From UBA6544 sp038131165 (GTDB lineage Bacteria > Pseudomonadota > Alphaproteobacteria > UBA8366): a stretch of 64,000 nt of DNA. Below the pieces are notes generated by a model. The model was not told the DNA's origin. It saw only the letters and a list, made by a program, of their open reading frames with translations, and ran no database searches. Position 1 is the first letter of the stretch. Each line of letters starts with the position of its first letter. The position numbers and the translations under genes were made by a program. The stretch covers positions 1 through 64,000 of the forward strand of contig JAYPOZ010000002.1 of assembly GCA_038131165.1 (NCBI GenBank). Direction: 5' to 3'. This document shows, piece after piece, positions 42,320-51,339 of this stretch.

Positions 42320-43165
42320 TCAGCAGTCCGGCTTCTCCAGCGCCTCGATGCGGACCAAGTTGGCCCGAACCGCGTACTCGCCGTAGTCGAGGATGAGACT
42401 CGGCGCCACGCCATTGTCCTGCAGCTCGATCGACATTTCGAATTCCGGCTCAGCCGACCGGGTGTCGATCCCAAAGAAGGCCAGATGGATATTTCGCACC
42501 TTGTCGGGCCCGAGCGGCGGCGTCAGGGCCTCGTTTTTTTCCGCCGGCGTCTTTAGCGGCAGGATAAAGGCCGAAACAGGGCCGGGCGGCTCCACTTCGG
42601 AACCGTCGAAGACGATTTGACGGTCCGTGCGCGCGCCGTCCTGTGCCCGCGCCATGAGCCGCAGGGTATGCATGGTCGGAAAGACCGTTCCTGCGGGCAG
42701 CTTGATCCGTTTGACGACCGGCAGTTCAAACTGCGCCTCGCCGGCGCCGCCCACCGACTCGAGGCGGCCTTCGCCGCGAATTTTTTCGACTTCGCTGCCG
42801 TTGCGTTCCCGCTTGATGTTGAATCTCAGCCGCTTCCCATCCTTGGATTCCCACGTCGAGGATACCGCCGTAAGGCTGACCAGGTTCCCGTTGGCCTGGA
42901 CGACATTCAGCAGAAATTGCTGCTCGACCGTCCAGCCGTCGCAGGTTTCCCCCCAGGTATAGACCATAGCGCCACTGGCATCGGAGACCGTGCTGTCTCG
43001 GCCCATCCGCTTGAGCTCCAGGGTATAGGCTGCGCGATGCGGCGCGATGACGACATCGGCGCGCAGCGGCGCCAGATCGATGCCAAAGAACGCCAAGCAT
43101 AACAAAAAGACGCCAATTCGCCGTTGGTTATAGGCTGTACCACGATGGAAGGGTTGGATTTGCAT
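42320..43165 (-). CDS. eipB: Cell envelope integrity protein EipB (DUF1849)
   Basis: The protein has 281 residues and an N-terminal signal peptide (RIGVFLLCLAFFGIDLAPLRA). The mature part starts with APHRAAYTLEL and has GETCDGWTVEQQFLL and a final EKPDC; the two Cys fit the conserved disulfide of EipB. EipB is a periplasmic beta-spiral protein needed for envelope stability in Brucella and found only in alphaproteobacteria. The start codon is uncertain because the ribosome-binding site is weak. It diverges from the dehydrogenase gene at 43241. Confidence 0.88.
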   Translation of the reverse strand: MQIQPFHRGTAYNQRRIGVFLLCLAFFGIDLAPLRADVVIAPHRAAYTLELKRMGRDSTVSDASGAMVYTWGETCDGWTVEQQFLLNVVQANGNLVSLTAVSSTWESKDGKRLRFNIKRERNGSEVEKIRGEGRLESVGGAGEAQFELPVVKRIKLPAGTVFPTMHTLRLMARAQDGARTDRQIVFDGSEVEPPGPVSAFILPLKTPAEKNEALTPPLGPDKVRNIHLAFFGIDTRSAEPEFEMSIELQDNGVAPSLILDYGEYAVRANLVRIEALEKPDC

Positions 43166-43240
43166 TGCTCTTGAAGGATTATGACAGGCTTAGCACCGGA
43201 GTGAAGCGTCTCCGGCCCGTAATTGAAAGGAAGAAATCCA

Positions 43241-44206
43241 ATGGCGGAAAAACCGGTCCTGCTCGTCACGCGCAAATTGCCCGACGCCGTCGAAGAAAGA
43301 GCCGCCCGCGACTACGACGCAATTCTGAATTCCGATGACGTGCAAATGCGCGCAGACGACCTCGTCGCGCGTAGCGAGGGCGTGGACGCGATGCTCGTCT
43401 GCAGCACCGAACGGTTTTCCGCCGATGTGATCTCGTCGCTGGCGCCGTCGGTGAAAGCCATCGCCACCTTCTCGGTCGGCTTCGAGCATATCGACGTGGA
43501 GGCCGCGAAGAAGCGCGGCATCGTCGCGACGAACACCCCTGACGTCCTGACCGATGCAACCGCCGACCTCACGATTCTGCTGATGTTGGGCGCGACGCGG
43601 CGCGCATACGAATGGGGCAAGAAACTGCGGGACGGCGAATGGGGCCGTTGGGTGGCTACGGAAAAACTCGGCACGGATGTGAAAGGCAAACGGCTCGGCA
43701 TTTACGGCATGGGCCGTATCGGCCGCGCCGTGGCCGACCGCGCGCGCGGATTCGGCATGGAAATCCACTATCACAATCGCAGCAAGCTGGCGCCCGACCT
43801 GGAGGCGGGCGCCGTCTATCATCCGAACGCTGAAGACATGCTCGGCGAGATTGATATCCTTTCGATGAATTGCCCGTCCACGCCGGAGACGGAGAAGTTC
43901 CTGAATGCGGAGAGGATCGCATTGATGCGAGACGGCGCCATCGTCGTGAACTCCGCCAGAGGTTCCGTGATTGTCGACGATGCCCTGATCGCCGCCCTGA
44001 AATCCGGCAAGCTGGCGTCGGCCGGCCTCGATGTCTTCGACGGCGAACCCAAGCTGGACACTCGCTATCTGGCCCTGGAGAACACCTATCTGATGCCCCA
44101 TATCGGCAGTGCGACGCTCGAGACCCGGAACGCAATGGGCTTCCGGGCGCTCGACAACCTGGACGCCTTCTTTGCCGGCAAAGAACCCGGCGACCGGATC
44201 GCCTGA
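43241..44206 (+). CDS. D-2-hydroxyacid dehydrogenase (glyoxylate/hydroxypyruvate reductase-like)
   Basis: The protein has 321 residues. The NAD-binding GMGRIGRAVADRARGFG motif is near 150. The catalytic set Arg (NSARGSVIVD), Glu (DVFDGEPKLD) and His (LMPHIGSAT) is complete. The length fits GhrB/GyaR-like glyoxylate reductases; 2-ketogluconate or hydroxypyruvate could also be substrates. The ATG at 43241 has a GAAAGGAAG site. It is followed by the diguanylate cyclase gene, which has its own promoter. Confidence 0.88.
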   Translation: MAEKPVLLVTRKLPDAVEERAARDYDAILNSDDVQMRADDLVARSEGVDAMLVCSTERFSADVISSLAPSVKAIATFSVGFEHIDVEAAKKRGIVATNTPDVLTDATADLTILLMLGATRRAYEWGKKLRDGEWGRWVATEKLGTDVKGKRLGIYGMGRIGRAVADRARGFGMEIHYHNRSKLAPDLEAGAVYHPNAEDMLGEIDILSMNCPSTPETEKFLNAERIALMRDGAIVVNSARGSVIVDDALIAALKSGKLASAGLDVFDGEPKLDTRYLALENTYLMPHIGSATLETRNAMGFRALDNLDAFFAGKEPGDRIA

Positions 44207-44304
44207 CCGTCGCTCTCCCGGCAGATGCTGCCTCAAAGGGGCAGTAATTTCCGCCGAAACATTAAGGTTAACAAAGGTTTTTCAAGGATTCCAACAGCTT
44301 CCGC

Positions 44305-44320
44305 TGGCACGATCCTTGCC
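44305..44320 (+). promoter_or_regulatory. Sigma-54 (RpoN) promoter of the GGDEF gene
   Basis: TGGCACG-ATCC-TTGCC matches the sigma-54 consensus TGGCACG-N4-TTGC, with GG and GC exactly 10 nt apart. It lies 44 nt before the ATG at 44364, giving a leader of about 30 nt. TTAAGGTTAAC, about 35 nt upstream, could bind an activator or CtrA. RpoN dependence would link this cyclase to flagella, nitrogen or a similar stimulus. Confidence 0.85.
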
Positions 44321-44363
44321 GTCAATCCGATTACCCCCCACGGCGGAGAAGGATAGATCGGGC

Positions 44364-45074
44364 ATGAGCGGATCGTCTCACGACAAGACCATCGCAACGA
44401 CGTCACCCAGCGGCACCACCGCGCGATTGGAGGAAGTGCTCGACAAGCTCGATCTGGAAACGATGTCCGCCCCGCTGTTGCGGACCCTGCTCACGCAGAC
44501 GATGGAGACGCTCAAGGTCGCGCGCCGGCGCGTCGACGAGCAGGAACGCCACCTCGAAATTCTCGGCCGGCTGTCGACGACCGACACCGCGACTGGCCTG
44601 CTGAACATGCGCGGCCTGCACCTGGTCCTTCGCCGGGTGCTGGCGCGGGCAAAGCGCGACGAGTCGGGCGGCGCCCTGATCGTCATCGATCTCGACGGAT
44701 TCAAGGCGATCAACGACAGTTATGGACATGTTGCCGGCGACGAAATTCTCGCGAGCGTAGCCCGATTTCTCGTCTCGGAAGTCCGCGAAGGCGATGAAGT
44801 GGCGCGTCTCGGCGGCGATGAATTCGCCGTCCTGATGCCGGGCGTCGGCCGCCGCGAAGCCGATCAGCGGGCCGACGCGATCAGCCTTAAGTTAAACAGC
44901 CTGGTCGTCCCTTGGGACGGCCGCGCAATACAGGTCCGCGGCAGCGTCGGCGGTGCCTGCTATGGGCCCGACGACGATTTGGATACGGTCTATCGGCGTG
45001 CCGACGAAGAAATGTACCGCCAGAAATCGGACCGCATGTCGATCCGTCTCGCCGGCGGCAAACACGACGCCTGA
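44364..45074 (+). CDS. Diguanylate cyclase (GGDEF domain)
   Basis: The protein has 236 residues. An N-terminal helical region (about 20-75, MSGSSHDKTIATTS then long amphipathic segments) is followed by one GGDEF domain: IVIDLDGFKAINDSYGH, then VARLGGDEF as active site. REGD lies five residues before it as inhibitory site. There is no sensor domain or membrane segment, so input probably comes through the helical part. A GGAGAAGGA site precedes the ATG, and a near-perfect sigma-54 promoter lies upstream. It converges with aspS, 6 nt apart. Confidence 0.93.
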   Translation: MSGSSHDKTIATTSPSGTTARLEEVLDKLDLETMSAPLLRTLLTQTMETLKVARRRVDEQERHLEILGRLSTTDTATGLLNMRGLHLVLRRVLARAKRDESGGALIVIDLDGFKAINDSYGHVAGDEILASVARFLVSEVREGDEVARLGGDEFAVLMPGVGRREADQRADAISLKLNSLVVPWDGRAIQVRGSVGGACYGPDDDLDTVYRRADEEMYRQKSDRMSIRLAGGKHDA

Positions 45075-45080
45075 ACGGCG

Positions 45081-46889
45081 TCAGCCGCCGTCCTTCTTCA
45101 CTTCCGGCGGCATATGCACGCGGATATGCAGCTCGCGCAGGTGATCGGGATCGGCGCTTCCCGGCGCCCCCATCATAAGATCCTGAGCTTGTTGATTCAT
45201 CGGGAACGTGACGACTTCGCGGATATTCGGCTCGTCCGCCAATAACATGACGATCCGGTCGATCCCCGGTGCCGAGCCGCCATGGGGCGGCGCCCCGTAT
45301 TTGAGCGCGTTCAGCATGCCGCCGAAGCGTTCTTCCACGTCTTCCTTGGTATATCCGGCGATCTCGAACGCCTTGTACATGATGTCCGAGCGATGGTTCC
45401 GGATCGCGCCCGACGACAACTCGATGCCATTGCAGACGATGTCGTACTGATAGGCCTTGATCTCCAGGGGGTTGTCGGTGGCCAACGCTTCCAGCCCCCC
45501 CTGCGGCATCGAGAACGGATTATGGCTGAACTCGATCTTGCCGGTCTGGTCGTCGAGTTCGTACATCGGGTAGTCGACGATCCAGCAGAACTTGAAGGCG
45601 CCGGTTTCGATCATATCGAGATCCTCGCCGACCTTCACCCGCGCGGCGGCGGCAAAAGACGCGAAATCGTGCGGATCGCCGCAAACAAAGAACACGGCGT
45701 CGCCATCGGCGAGATCGAGCTGAGTGCGGATGGTTTCCGTCCGCTCCGGACCGATGTTCTTGGCGATCGGTCCCGCCCCTTCCCCCTCGCGGAAGAAAAT
45801 ATAGCCGAGTCCCGGCTGGCCCTCTTTCTGCGCCCAGGCATTCATCCGGTCGCAAAAGGCCCGCGACCCACCGGTTTTCGCCGGGATCGCATAGACCCGC
45901 ACTTTCGGGTTCTTCTCGATCATCCCGGCGAATATCTTGAAGCCGGAGCCCCGGAAGGACTCGGTCACATCCTGGATTTCGATCGGAATGCGCAGGTCCG
46001 GCTTGTCCGAACAGTATTTCTGCATCGCTTCGTCGTAAGGAATGCGCGGGAACGGCGCTTTCGTGACGCTGCGGGGCGTGCCATCGGCGAAATCGGCAAA
46101 CTCCTCGAACACGCCGGCCAATACCGGCTCGATCGCATTGAAGACATCGTCCTGCGTGACAAAGGACATCTCGATATCGAGCTGATAGAACTCGCCGGGC
46201 GAGCGGTCCGCTCGGGCGTCTTCGTCCCGGAAACAGGGTGCGATCTGAAAATACCGGTCGAACCCGGCGATCATGATCAGCTGCTTGAACTGCTGTGGCG
46301 CCTGCGGCAAGGCGTAGAACTGGCCCGGATGGATACGGCTCGGCACCAGAAAATCGCGCGCGCCTTCCGGCGACGAGGACGTCAGGATCGGGGTTTGAAA
46401 CTCGGTAAAGCCCTGATCCGTCATCCGACGGCGAATCGAGGAGATCACATGACTGCGGAGCACGATGTTGCGGTGCAGCTCTTCGCGCCGCAGATCGAGA
46501 AACCGATAGCGCAGGCGGATGTCTTCCGGATAGCCCGCATCCTGATTGACCGGCATCGGCAGGGTTTCCGCCACGCCCTGAACCTCGACGGTCTCGATCC
46601 GCAATTCCACTTCGCCGGTCGGAATGCCCGGATTGACGGTCTCTTCGCTGCGGCGGTCCACCTTGCCGGTGAAGGTGACGACCGTCTCGTTGCTCAACCC
46701 TTCGAGTTGCGGGAAAATCGCGCTGGAGACGTCGGCCACGCATTGGGTGATCCCGTAATGGTCGCGGAGATCGATAAACAGCAGATTGCCGTGATCGCGG
46801 GTGCGATGGATCCAGCCGGAAAGACGGGCGGGTTCGCCATCATGTTCGAGGCGCAATTCGCCACAGGTATGCGTGCGGTACAGATGCAT
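45081..46889 (-). CDS. aspS: Aspartyl-tRNA synthetase
   Basis: The protein has 602 residues and is of the bacterial class IIb type. The anticodon-binding OB fold lies at the N-terminus (SGWIHRTRDHGNLLFIDLRD), and a GAD insertion domain lies between class II motifs. Motif 2 is FRDEDARADRSPGEFYQLDIEM-like (split here as FRDEDARAD and GEFYQLDIEM), and motif 3 is APGIDRIVMLL. It charges tRNA-Asp and possibly tRNA-Asn; residue-level discrimination was not judged. It diverges from a CoA-transferase gene at 47007. Confidence 0.96.
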   Translation of the reverse strand: MHLYRTHTCGELRLEHDGEPARLSGWIHRTRDHGNLLFIDLRDHYGITQCVADVSSAIFPQLEGLSNETVVTFTGKVDRRSEETVNPGIPTGEVELRIETVEVQGVAETLPMPVNQDAGYPEDIRLRYRFLDLRREELHRNIVLRSHVISSIRRRMTDQGFTEFQTPILTSSSPEGARDFLVPSRIHPGQFYALPQAPQQFKQLIMIAGFDRYFQIAPCFRDEDARADRSPGEFYQLDIEMSFVTQDDVFNAIEPVLAGVFEEFADFADGTPRSVTKAPFPRIPYDEAMQKYCSDKPDLRIPIEIQDVTESFRGSGFKIFAGMIEKNPKVRVYAIPAKTGGSRAFCDRMNAWAQKEGQPGLGYIFFREGEGAGPIAKNIGPERTETIRTQLDLADGDAVFFVCGDPHDFASFAAAARVKVGEDLDMIETGAFKFCWIVDYPMYELDDQTGKIEFSHNPFSMPQGGLEALATDNPLEIKAYQYDIVCNGIELSSGAIRNHRSDIMYKAFEIAGYTKEDVEERFGGMLNALKYGAPPHGGSAPGIDRIVMLLADEPNIREVVTFPMNQQAQDLMMGAPGSADPDHLRELHIRVHMPPEVKKDGG

Positions 46890-47006
46890 GGTTGTCCGGT
46901 TTCAAAAGCGTGGAAAATCAGGCGCCGAAAGGGCATTGTTTGGCCCGAATTGTCAAGACGGCCGGAATGCGGCGCATAACCGGCCACGATTTCGGGAGGA
47001 CCACGC

Positions 47007-48191
47007 GTGAGCCAAAGCTTCGAACCCTTGAAGGGCGTCCGTGTCGTCGAGATGACGCATATGATCATGGGTCCGTCCTGCGGCATGTTTCTGGCATTGA
47101 TGGGCGCCGAGGTCATCAAGGTCGAACCGCCGGCGGGCGACAAGACCCGCAACCTGACGGGGATGGGCAGTCCTTTCTTTCCCTTGTTCAACCGCGGCAA
47201 GAAATCCGTCCAACTCGACCTCGCGAGCGCCGCCGGACGTGCCGCCCTGGACCGGCTGCTGGCCACGGCCGACGTCTTCGTCGACAATTTCCGCGATGCG
47301 TCATTGGCCAAGATGGGTGCCGATCCCGAAGAGCTGCGCGCAAAGTTTCCCGAGCTGATCCTGGCTTCGCACAAGGGTTTTCTCGCCGGGCCCTATCAGG
47401 ACCGCACTGCCATGGACGAAGTTGTCCAGATGATGACCGGACTTGCCTATATGACGGGGCCGACGGGCCGGCCCTTGCGTTTCGGCACTTCCGCGGTCGA
47501 TATCGTCGGCGGCCTGTTCGGCGCCTTTTCCGTGATCGGGGCTCTGTTGGAACGCCGCGAGACGGGAGACGGGCGCGACATTCGCATCGGCCTGTTCGAG
47601 AACGGGCTGTTGCTCGCGGCCCAGCACATGGTGCAATTCGAACTCGAAGGCACCAATCCTCCGCCGATGCCGGAGCGCGACTTCTCCTGGCCGGTCTACG
47701 ATATTTTCACGACATCCGACGGTCGCCAGATTTTCGTCGGCGCGGTCACCGAAGGGCAGTGGAAGGCCCTTTGCACCTATCTGGACCTACAGGATTTGCT
47801 GGCGGACGAGCGCCTGCAGACCAGAATGGACCAGATCAACCAGCGCGGTTGGACGATCCCGATTGTCGAGAAGGCCATATCGACCCGCCGCTACGGCGAC
47901 CTGCTTGCGGCGTTCGAAGAGCTCGGCATACCGTTCTCGCCGATCAACAAGCCCTCGGACAATTTCCAGGACCCGCACGTGCTGCGGCCGGGCGGCCTCG
48001 TCACCTCCAAGATGCCCGACGGGCGGACCTTCCGGGCGCCGGCGCTCCCTTTCGCCGTCGACGGGGAGATGATGGCGGCAGGCGGCGACTTGGCGTCGAT
48101 TGGCCAGCATACGGCGGAAATCCTCGACCAACTGGGTCTCACGGAGACGGAGATCGAGGAGGCGCGCGGGCCCGCGGCGGCGCGCCCGTAA
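47007..48191 (+). CDS. CaiB/BaiF (type III) CoA-transferase, Glu at the catalytic position
   Basis: The protein has 394 residues. It begins MSQSFEPLKGVRVVEMTHMI from a GTG with a GGGAGGA site. Family motifs include HKGFLAGPYQDR and, where DxSxxDA is expected, DIRIGLFENGLLL, so Glu replaces Asp. The upstream loop FGTSAVDIVGG is typical. It may be an active variant or a divergent paralogue; the second Glu variant of this window is at 5405. It converges with the NnrU-like gene. Confidence 0.85.
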   Translation: MSQSFEPLKGVRVVEMTHMIMGPSCGMFLALMGAEVIKVEPPAGDKTRNLTGMGSPFFPLFNRGKKSVQLDLASAAGRAALDRLLATADVFVDNFRDASLAKMGADPEELRAKFPELILASHKGFLAGPYQDRTAMDEVVQMMTGLAYMTGPTGRPLRFGTSAVDIVGGLFGAFSVIGALLERRETGDGRDIRIGLFENGLLLAAQHMVQFELEGTNPPPMPERDFSWPVYDIFTTSDGRQIFVGAVTEGQWKALCTYLDLQDLLADERLQTRMDQINQRGWTIPIVEKAISTRRYGDLLAAFEELGIPFSPINKPSDNFQDPHVLRPGGLVTSKMPDGRTFRAPALPFAVDGEMMAAGGDLASIGQHTAEILDQLGLTETEIEEARGPAAARP

Positions 48192-48207
48192 GCCCCGGGC
48201 CCCAAGC

Positions 48208-48759
48208 TTAGAGAAAAATCAGAACCGGATATCCGAGCCAATAGTGGATGCCGACGATCACCGCGTAGAGCGCCGCCGCGACGAGCGCCACTTTCCCGTC
48301 ATTGACCAGCGCCCCCACGGCGGGTTTCTCCCAGGCGCCTTCCGCCCGGTTGATCACCGCCATCTCGAGCAGCGCCCAGAGCCCGAGCCCGCCGAAGAGG
48401 ATCACCGGAGCGAGATCGCCATTGACCAGCAGATGCGCCACCGACCAGAGAACGACGCCGAGCAGCATCGGGTGGCGAATCTTCGTCCGGACGATACCTC
48501 TCACCCGCCCAATATCCATCAGGAATAGCGCGAGCAGCATCAGCAGGTTGTTGAGGTACCAGGCCCAGGTCGGCAGCGCATAAAGATAGACGTCCTCCGT
48601 GCCCCTGTAACCGGCAATCATCAGCGCCACGGCGGCGAGTATCAGCACCGCCACGACCGGCCTGCCCGCCTTTCCCAGAGCCGCCCGCTGTTCCGGCAGG
48701 ACGCGCTTGAACAAATGAGCGCCCGCCCAAAGCGCCAGCCCGAGGATCAGATATGCCAT
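48208..48759 (-). CDS. NnrU family membrane protein
   Basis: The protein has 183 residues and about five membrane helices, with a first segment MAYLILGLALWAGAHLFKRV. The family sequence GAHLFKR...LP and WAWYLNNLLMLLALFLMD, then RTKIRHPMLLGV, are NnrU-like. NnrU is an isoprenylcysteine carboxymethyltransferase-related membrane protein linked with nitric oxide and nitrite metabolism in some species. No denitrification gene is nearby, so that link is not supported here. The start at 48759 gives the clean N-terminus. Confidence 0.82.
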   Translation of the reverse strand: MAYLILGLALWAGAHLFKRVLPEQRAALGKAGRPVVAVLILAAVALMIAGYRGTEDVYLYALPTWAWYLNNLLMLLALFLMDIGRVRGIVRTKIRHPMLLGVVLWSVAHLLVNGDLAPVILFGGLGLWALLEMAVINRAEGAWEKPAVGALVNDGKVALVAAALYAVIVGIHYWLGYPVLIFL

Positions 48760-48798
48760 GCGCCTACTCCCTTGACGTTCGTCGCCGGGCAATATCGA

Positions 48799-49419
48799 TC
48801 ATGGTTTCCGTGCCACGATGAACACCCCTTTGCGTTTGCCGGGTTGCCAAGAATGCTCGATCCGGAAGCCTGCCCTCGTCAGGCTCTGCGCGAGCTCGTC
48901 CGGCGTGAAGAACTTGACCAGGGGAAGCAAGCCGAGACACCGCCCAATCGGCAGCAGGACCCTCAACCACGGCATCTGACCGCCGATACAGATAGTGGAG
49001 GAGACGAAGTATCCGCCGGGCTTCAGCAATCGAAATATCTTTGCGATGGCCGCGTCCTTGTCTTCCAACAGATGCAGGAGACTGTGGGCCATGACGACAT
49101 CGTATGAGGCCTCCGGGGCGCTGAAGGGCGCGATGTCGGACTTCTCGAAGGTCACGTTGCGGATACCGGCCGCGTCGGCTTTCGCCTGTGCGATCTCCAG
49201 CATCTTTGCCGATAGGTCGACCGCCCGGATATGCTTGACGAAAGGCGCATGGATGAGCGCCGTCGTGCCGGTGCCGCAGCCGAATTCGAGCACCTCCATC
49301 TCCGGCCGGAACTAGGTTTGCGTTACCTCGAGCTTCCGCTGATAGGCCGCCTCGTCGGCGACGGGCCGCTTGGCATAGCCTTTTGCATGCCTGTCCCAGA
49401 ACCGGTTCGTTTCCGTCAT
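48799..49419 (-). pseudogene. Class I SAM-dependent methyltransferase interrupted by an amber codon
   Basis: Read from the ATG at 49419 the frame gives MTETNRFWDRHAKGYAKRP and then KLEVTQT, where TAG at 49312-49314 (codon 36) stops it. The same frame resumes directly with FRPEMEVLEFGCGTGTTAL and carries all methyltransferase motifs to 48801: the GxGxG loop, AVDLSAKMLE, DVVMAHSLLHLL and LLKPGGYF. Related proteins, as far as I recall, have an aromatic residue there (YFRP), so a Tyr codon changed to TAG fits. An internal start at 49299 would lack the first helices. It is a recent pseudogene or a base-call error. Confidence 0.75.
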
Positions 49420-49454
49420 AGTCATCTCCCACTATTTCCGCCCGGAGCCCGCGA

Positions 49455-50965
49455 TCACTTACCACGGCGGTTTCCTGGACCCATCATGATCGCGGGAATC
49501 AGTGCCGCCACGAAGACGACGGCGATGATCATGAAGCCGTCCTTGAACCCCATGGTCAGCGCCTGCGCTTCGACGACGCGGCCGAGAAAATGAAGCGCGC
49601 CCGGTTGCAGCACCGCGTCCGAGACACCGCCACCGTGCAGCAACTCAGAGACCCGATCAAGGAGAGCGCGGCTGGAGGCGTTCTGCGCCGNNNNNNNNNN
49701 ACCAGAAGGTTGACGCCGAAGGCCCCTCCCATCATGCGGATGAAATTGATCGATCCCGAGGCATTATTGAGACGTTCGGGGGGCACGGCGCGCAATGCCG
49801 ACACGTTGATTGCCGGCAACATGATGCTCTGACCAAGCCGCCCGATAATCACATAGAATGCCAATATCCAGAACGCCGTATTGACGTCCGTGCCGTGCAA
49901 CAACGCGGCGCCGAAGGCGAACAGACCGAGCCCCGTCATTGCCATGTAGCGGGCCGGAAAGCTGTCGACGAGGCGCCCGCCGATGGGAAAGAAACACATC
50001 ACCACGAGCCCCGCAGGCGCGGTGACCATCCCGGCCGCGGTCGGCGTAAAGTTCTGCACCGTCTGTACGAATACCGGGATGATGTAGGTCGACGCGAAAT
50101 TCCCGGCACCAAACACGAAACCGAGGGCCGCCGCCGCGGCGAACTGCCGGCTTCGGAAGACCTCGCAATCGAGGATCGGCGCCTCCGCCCGCAACTGCGA
50201 GATGACGAACGCAACAGCGCACCCTACCCCACTCAGCCCCATGACCAGGATGCGGTCGGACAGCCAACCGTCGCGCTGGCCATTGGCGATCGCGGTCAGC
50301 AGCAGGATAAGCGCTCCCGTGATCAGGGCGTATCCGGTCCAATCGAACGGCAAGCGCTTTATCTCGGCGTCTCGGGTCGGCATGAAGAACGTCGCCATCA
50401 GCATGGCCAGAGCGGCGATCGGCAGCGGAATGAAAAACAGCTCGCGCCAGCTCGATGCGTCGATGGTGATGCCGCCGACGATCGGCCCGAGGATTGGCGC
50501 GATCATGATTCCACCGCCGTAGAGGCTCAGGGCGAGGCCCCGCTGCTCGACCGGAAAAACCTTAAAGATCGTCACCATCGCCAGCGGTTGGACAACGCCC
50601 GCCGCGAAACCCTGGATAACGCGCGCGAGAATTAATATGTCGATGTTCGGCGCCCACGCACCAAGAAGTGAGCCGAGAACAAATACACTGACCGCCAGGA
50701 TATAGCCGACCCGCGGGCCAAAAACGGAAATAACCCAGGCGCCGAGCAACTGGCTCGCGGTCATCGCCGCGAGAAAAGCCGTCGACATCCACTGGGCGTC
50801 GCTTTGCCCGACGCCGAAAGTTCCCATGATGCTCGGCACGGCGACATTGACCATGGTAGACGACAGGATCATCACCATCGCACCCATCATACCCGTCGCC
50901 GTGACAACCCAGCGATAGGCCGAGCCGTAGCGTGCCCCAAGCGTATCGACGCTCTCGATGGCCAA
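49455..50965 (-). CDS. DHA2-type MFS drug transporter, gene broken by a 10-N gap
   Basis: The start is TTG at 50965, then about 14 membrane helices typical of EmrB/QacA. The DHA2 signature in helix 5 is visible as GGGIMIAPILGPIVGG. The gap at 49691-49700 has an arbitrary length of 10, which shifts the frame. On the far side another frame continues with LLHGGGVSD and a last helix, FMIIAVVFVAALIPAIMMG, and stops at 49455. The true gene is probably intact at about 500 residues. It exports drugs or metabolites by proton antiport. It lies upstream of the methyltransferase relic on the same strand. Confidence 0.82.
49691..49700. other. Assembly gap of 10 Ns
   Basis: Ten Ns lie inside the MFS transporter. 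Unlike the two 100-N gaps, no repeated flank is visible, so this is an estimated-size gap. Confidence 0.95.
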
Positions 50966-51072
50966 TAAGTTTTCCGATCCTAGCTTAGCAGAAGCACGGT
51001 AGAGCGCTCCCGGCGCCGTTCACACATCCGCATTAGGAATCTGTACGCCGGCGCAGTTGGGTCAATCGACAA

Positions 51073-51261
51073 TCAACAACCGGGCGCGCCTGGATCTTGG
51101 GAGGACTCCCGGCCTTCGCGGACATGATGCAGAATCGTCTCCACGCGCCGCTCCAGCCGTTTGATCTCGTCTTGCTGGCGCGCGATCACCTCGTTCAGCT
51201 CATCCAAGGTTCGCTCGTAATGGGCCATTCGCATCTCTAGTTCGACGACTCTCGCTTCCAT
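51073..51261 (-). CDS. slyX: SlyX family coiled-coil protein
   Basis: The protein has 62 residues, starting MEARVVELEMRMAHYERTLDELNEV. It has the heptad pattern of a coiled coil and the SlyX-like segment IARQQDEIKRLERRV, ending RVETILHHVREG. SlyX function is unknown. The start at 51261 has a clear AGGACGGAA site; the upstream Met at 51306 is less likely. It diverges from rnd. Confidence 0.85.
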   Translation of the reverse strand: MEARVVELEMRMAHYERTLDELNEVIARQQDEIKRLERRVETILHHVREGRESSQDPGAPGC

Positions 51262-51339
51262 TTCCGTCCTCGTTCCAACCTTCCACCTTGCGCGCGGGCC
51301 TTTCATGGCCCCCCGATTCCGTGTATCCCTGTACGCACC

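Noticed and set aside
49312..49314. TAG read as pyrrolysine or another recoding
   Set aside because: The site fits a Tyr codon, no recoding signal is visible, and alphaproteobacteria are not expected to use this. Mutation or error is simpler.
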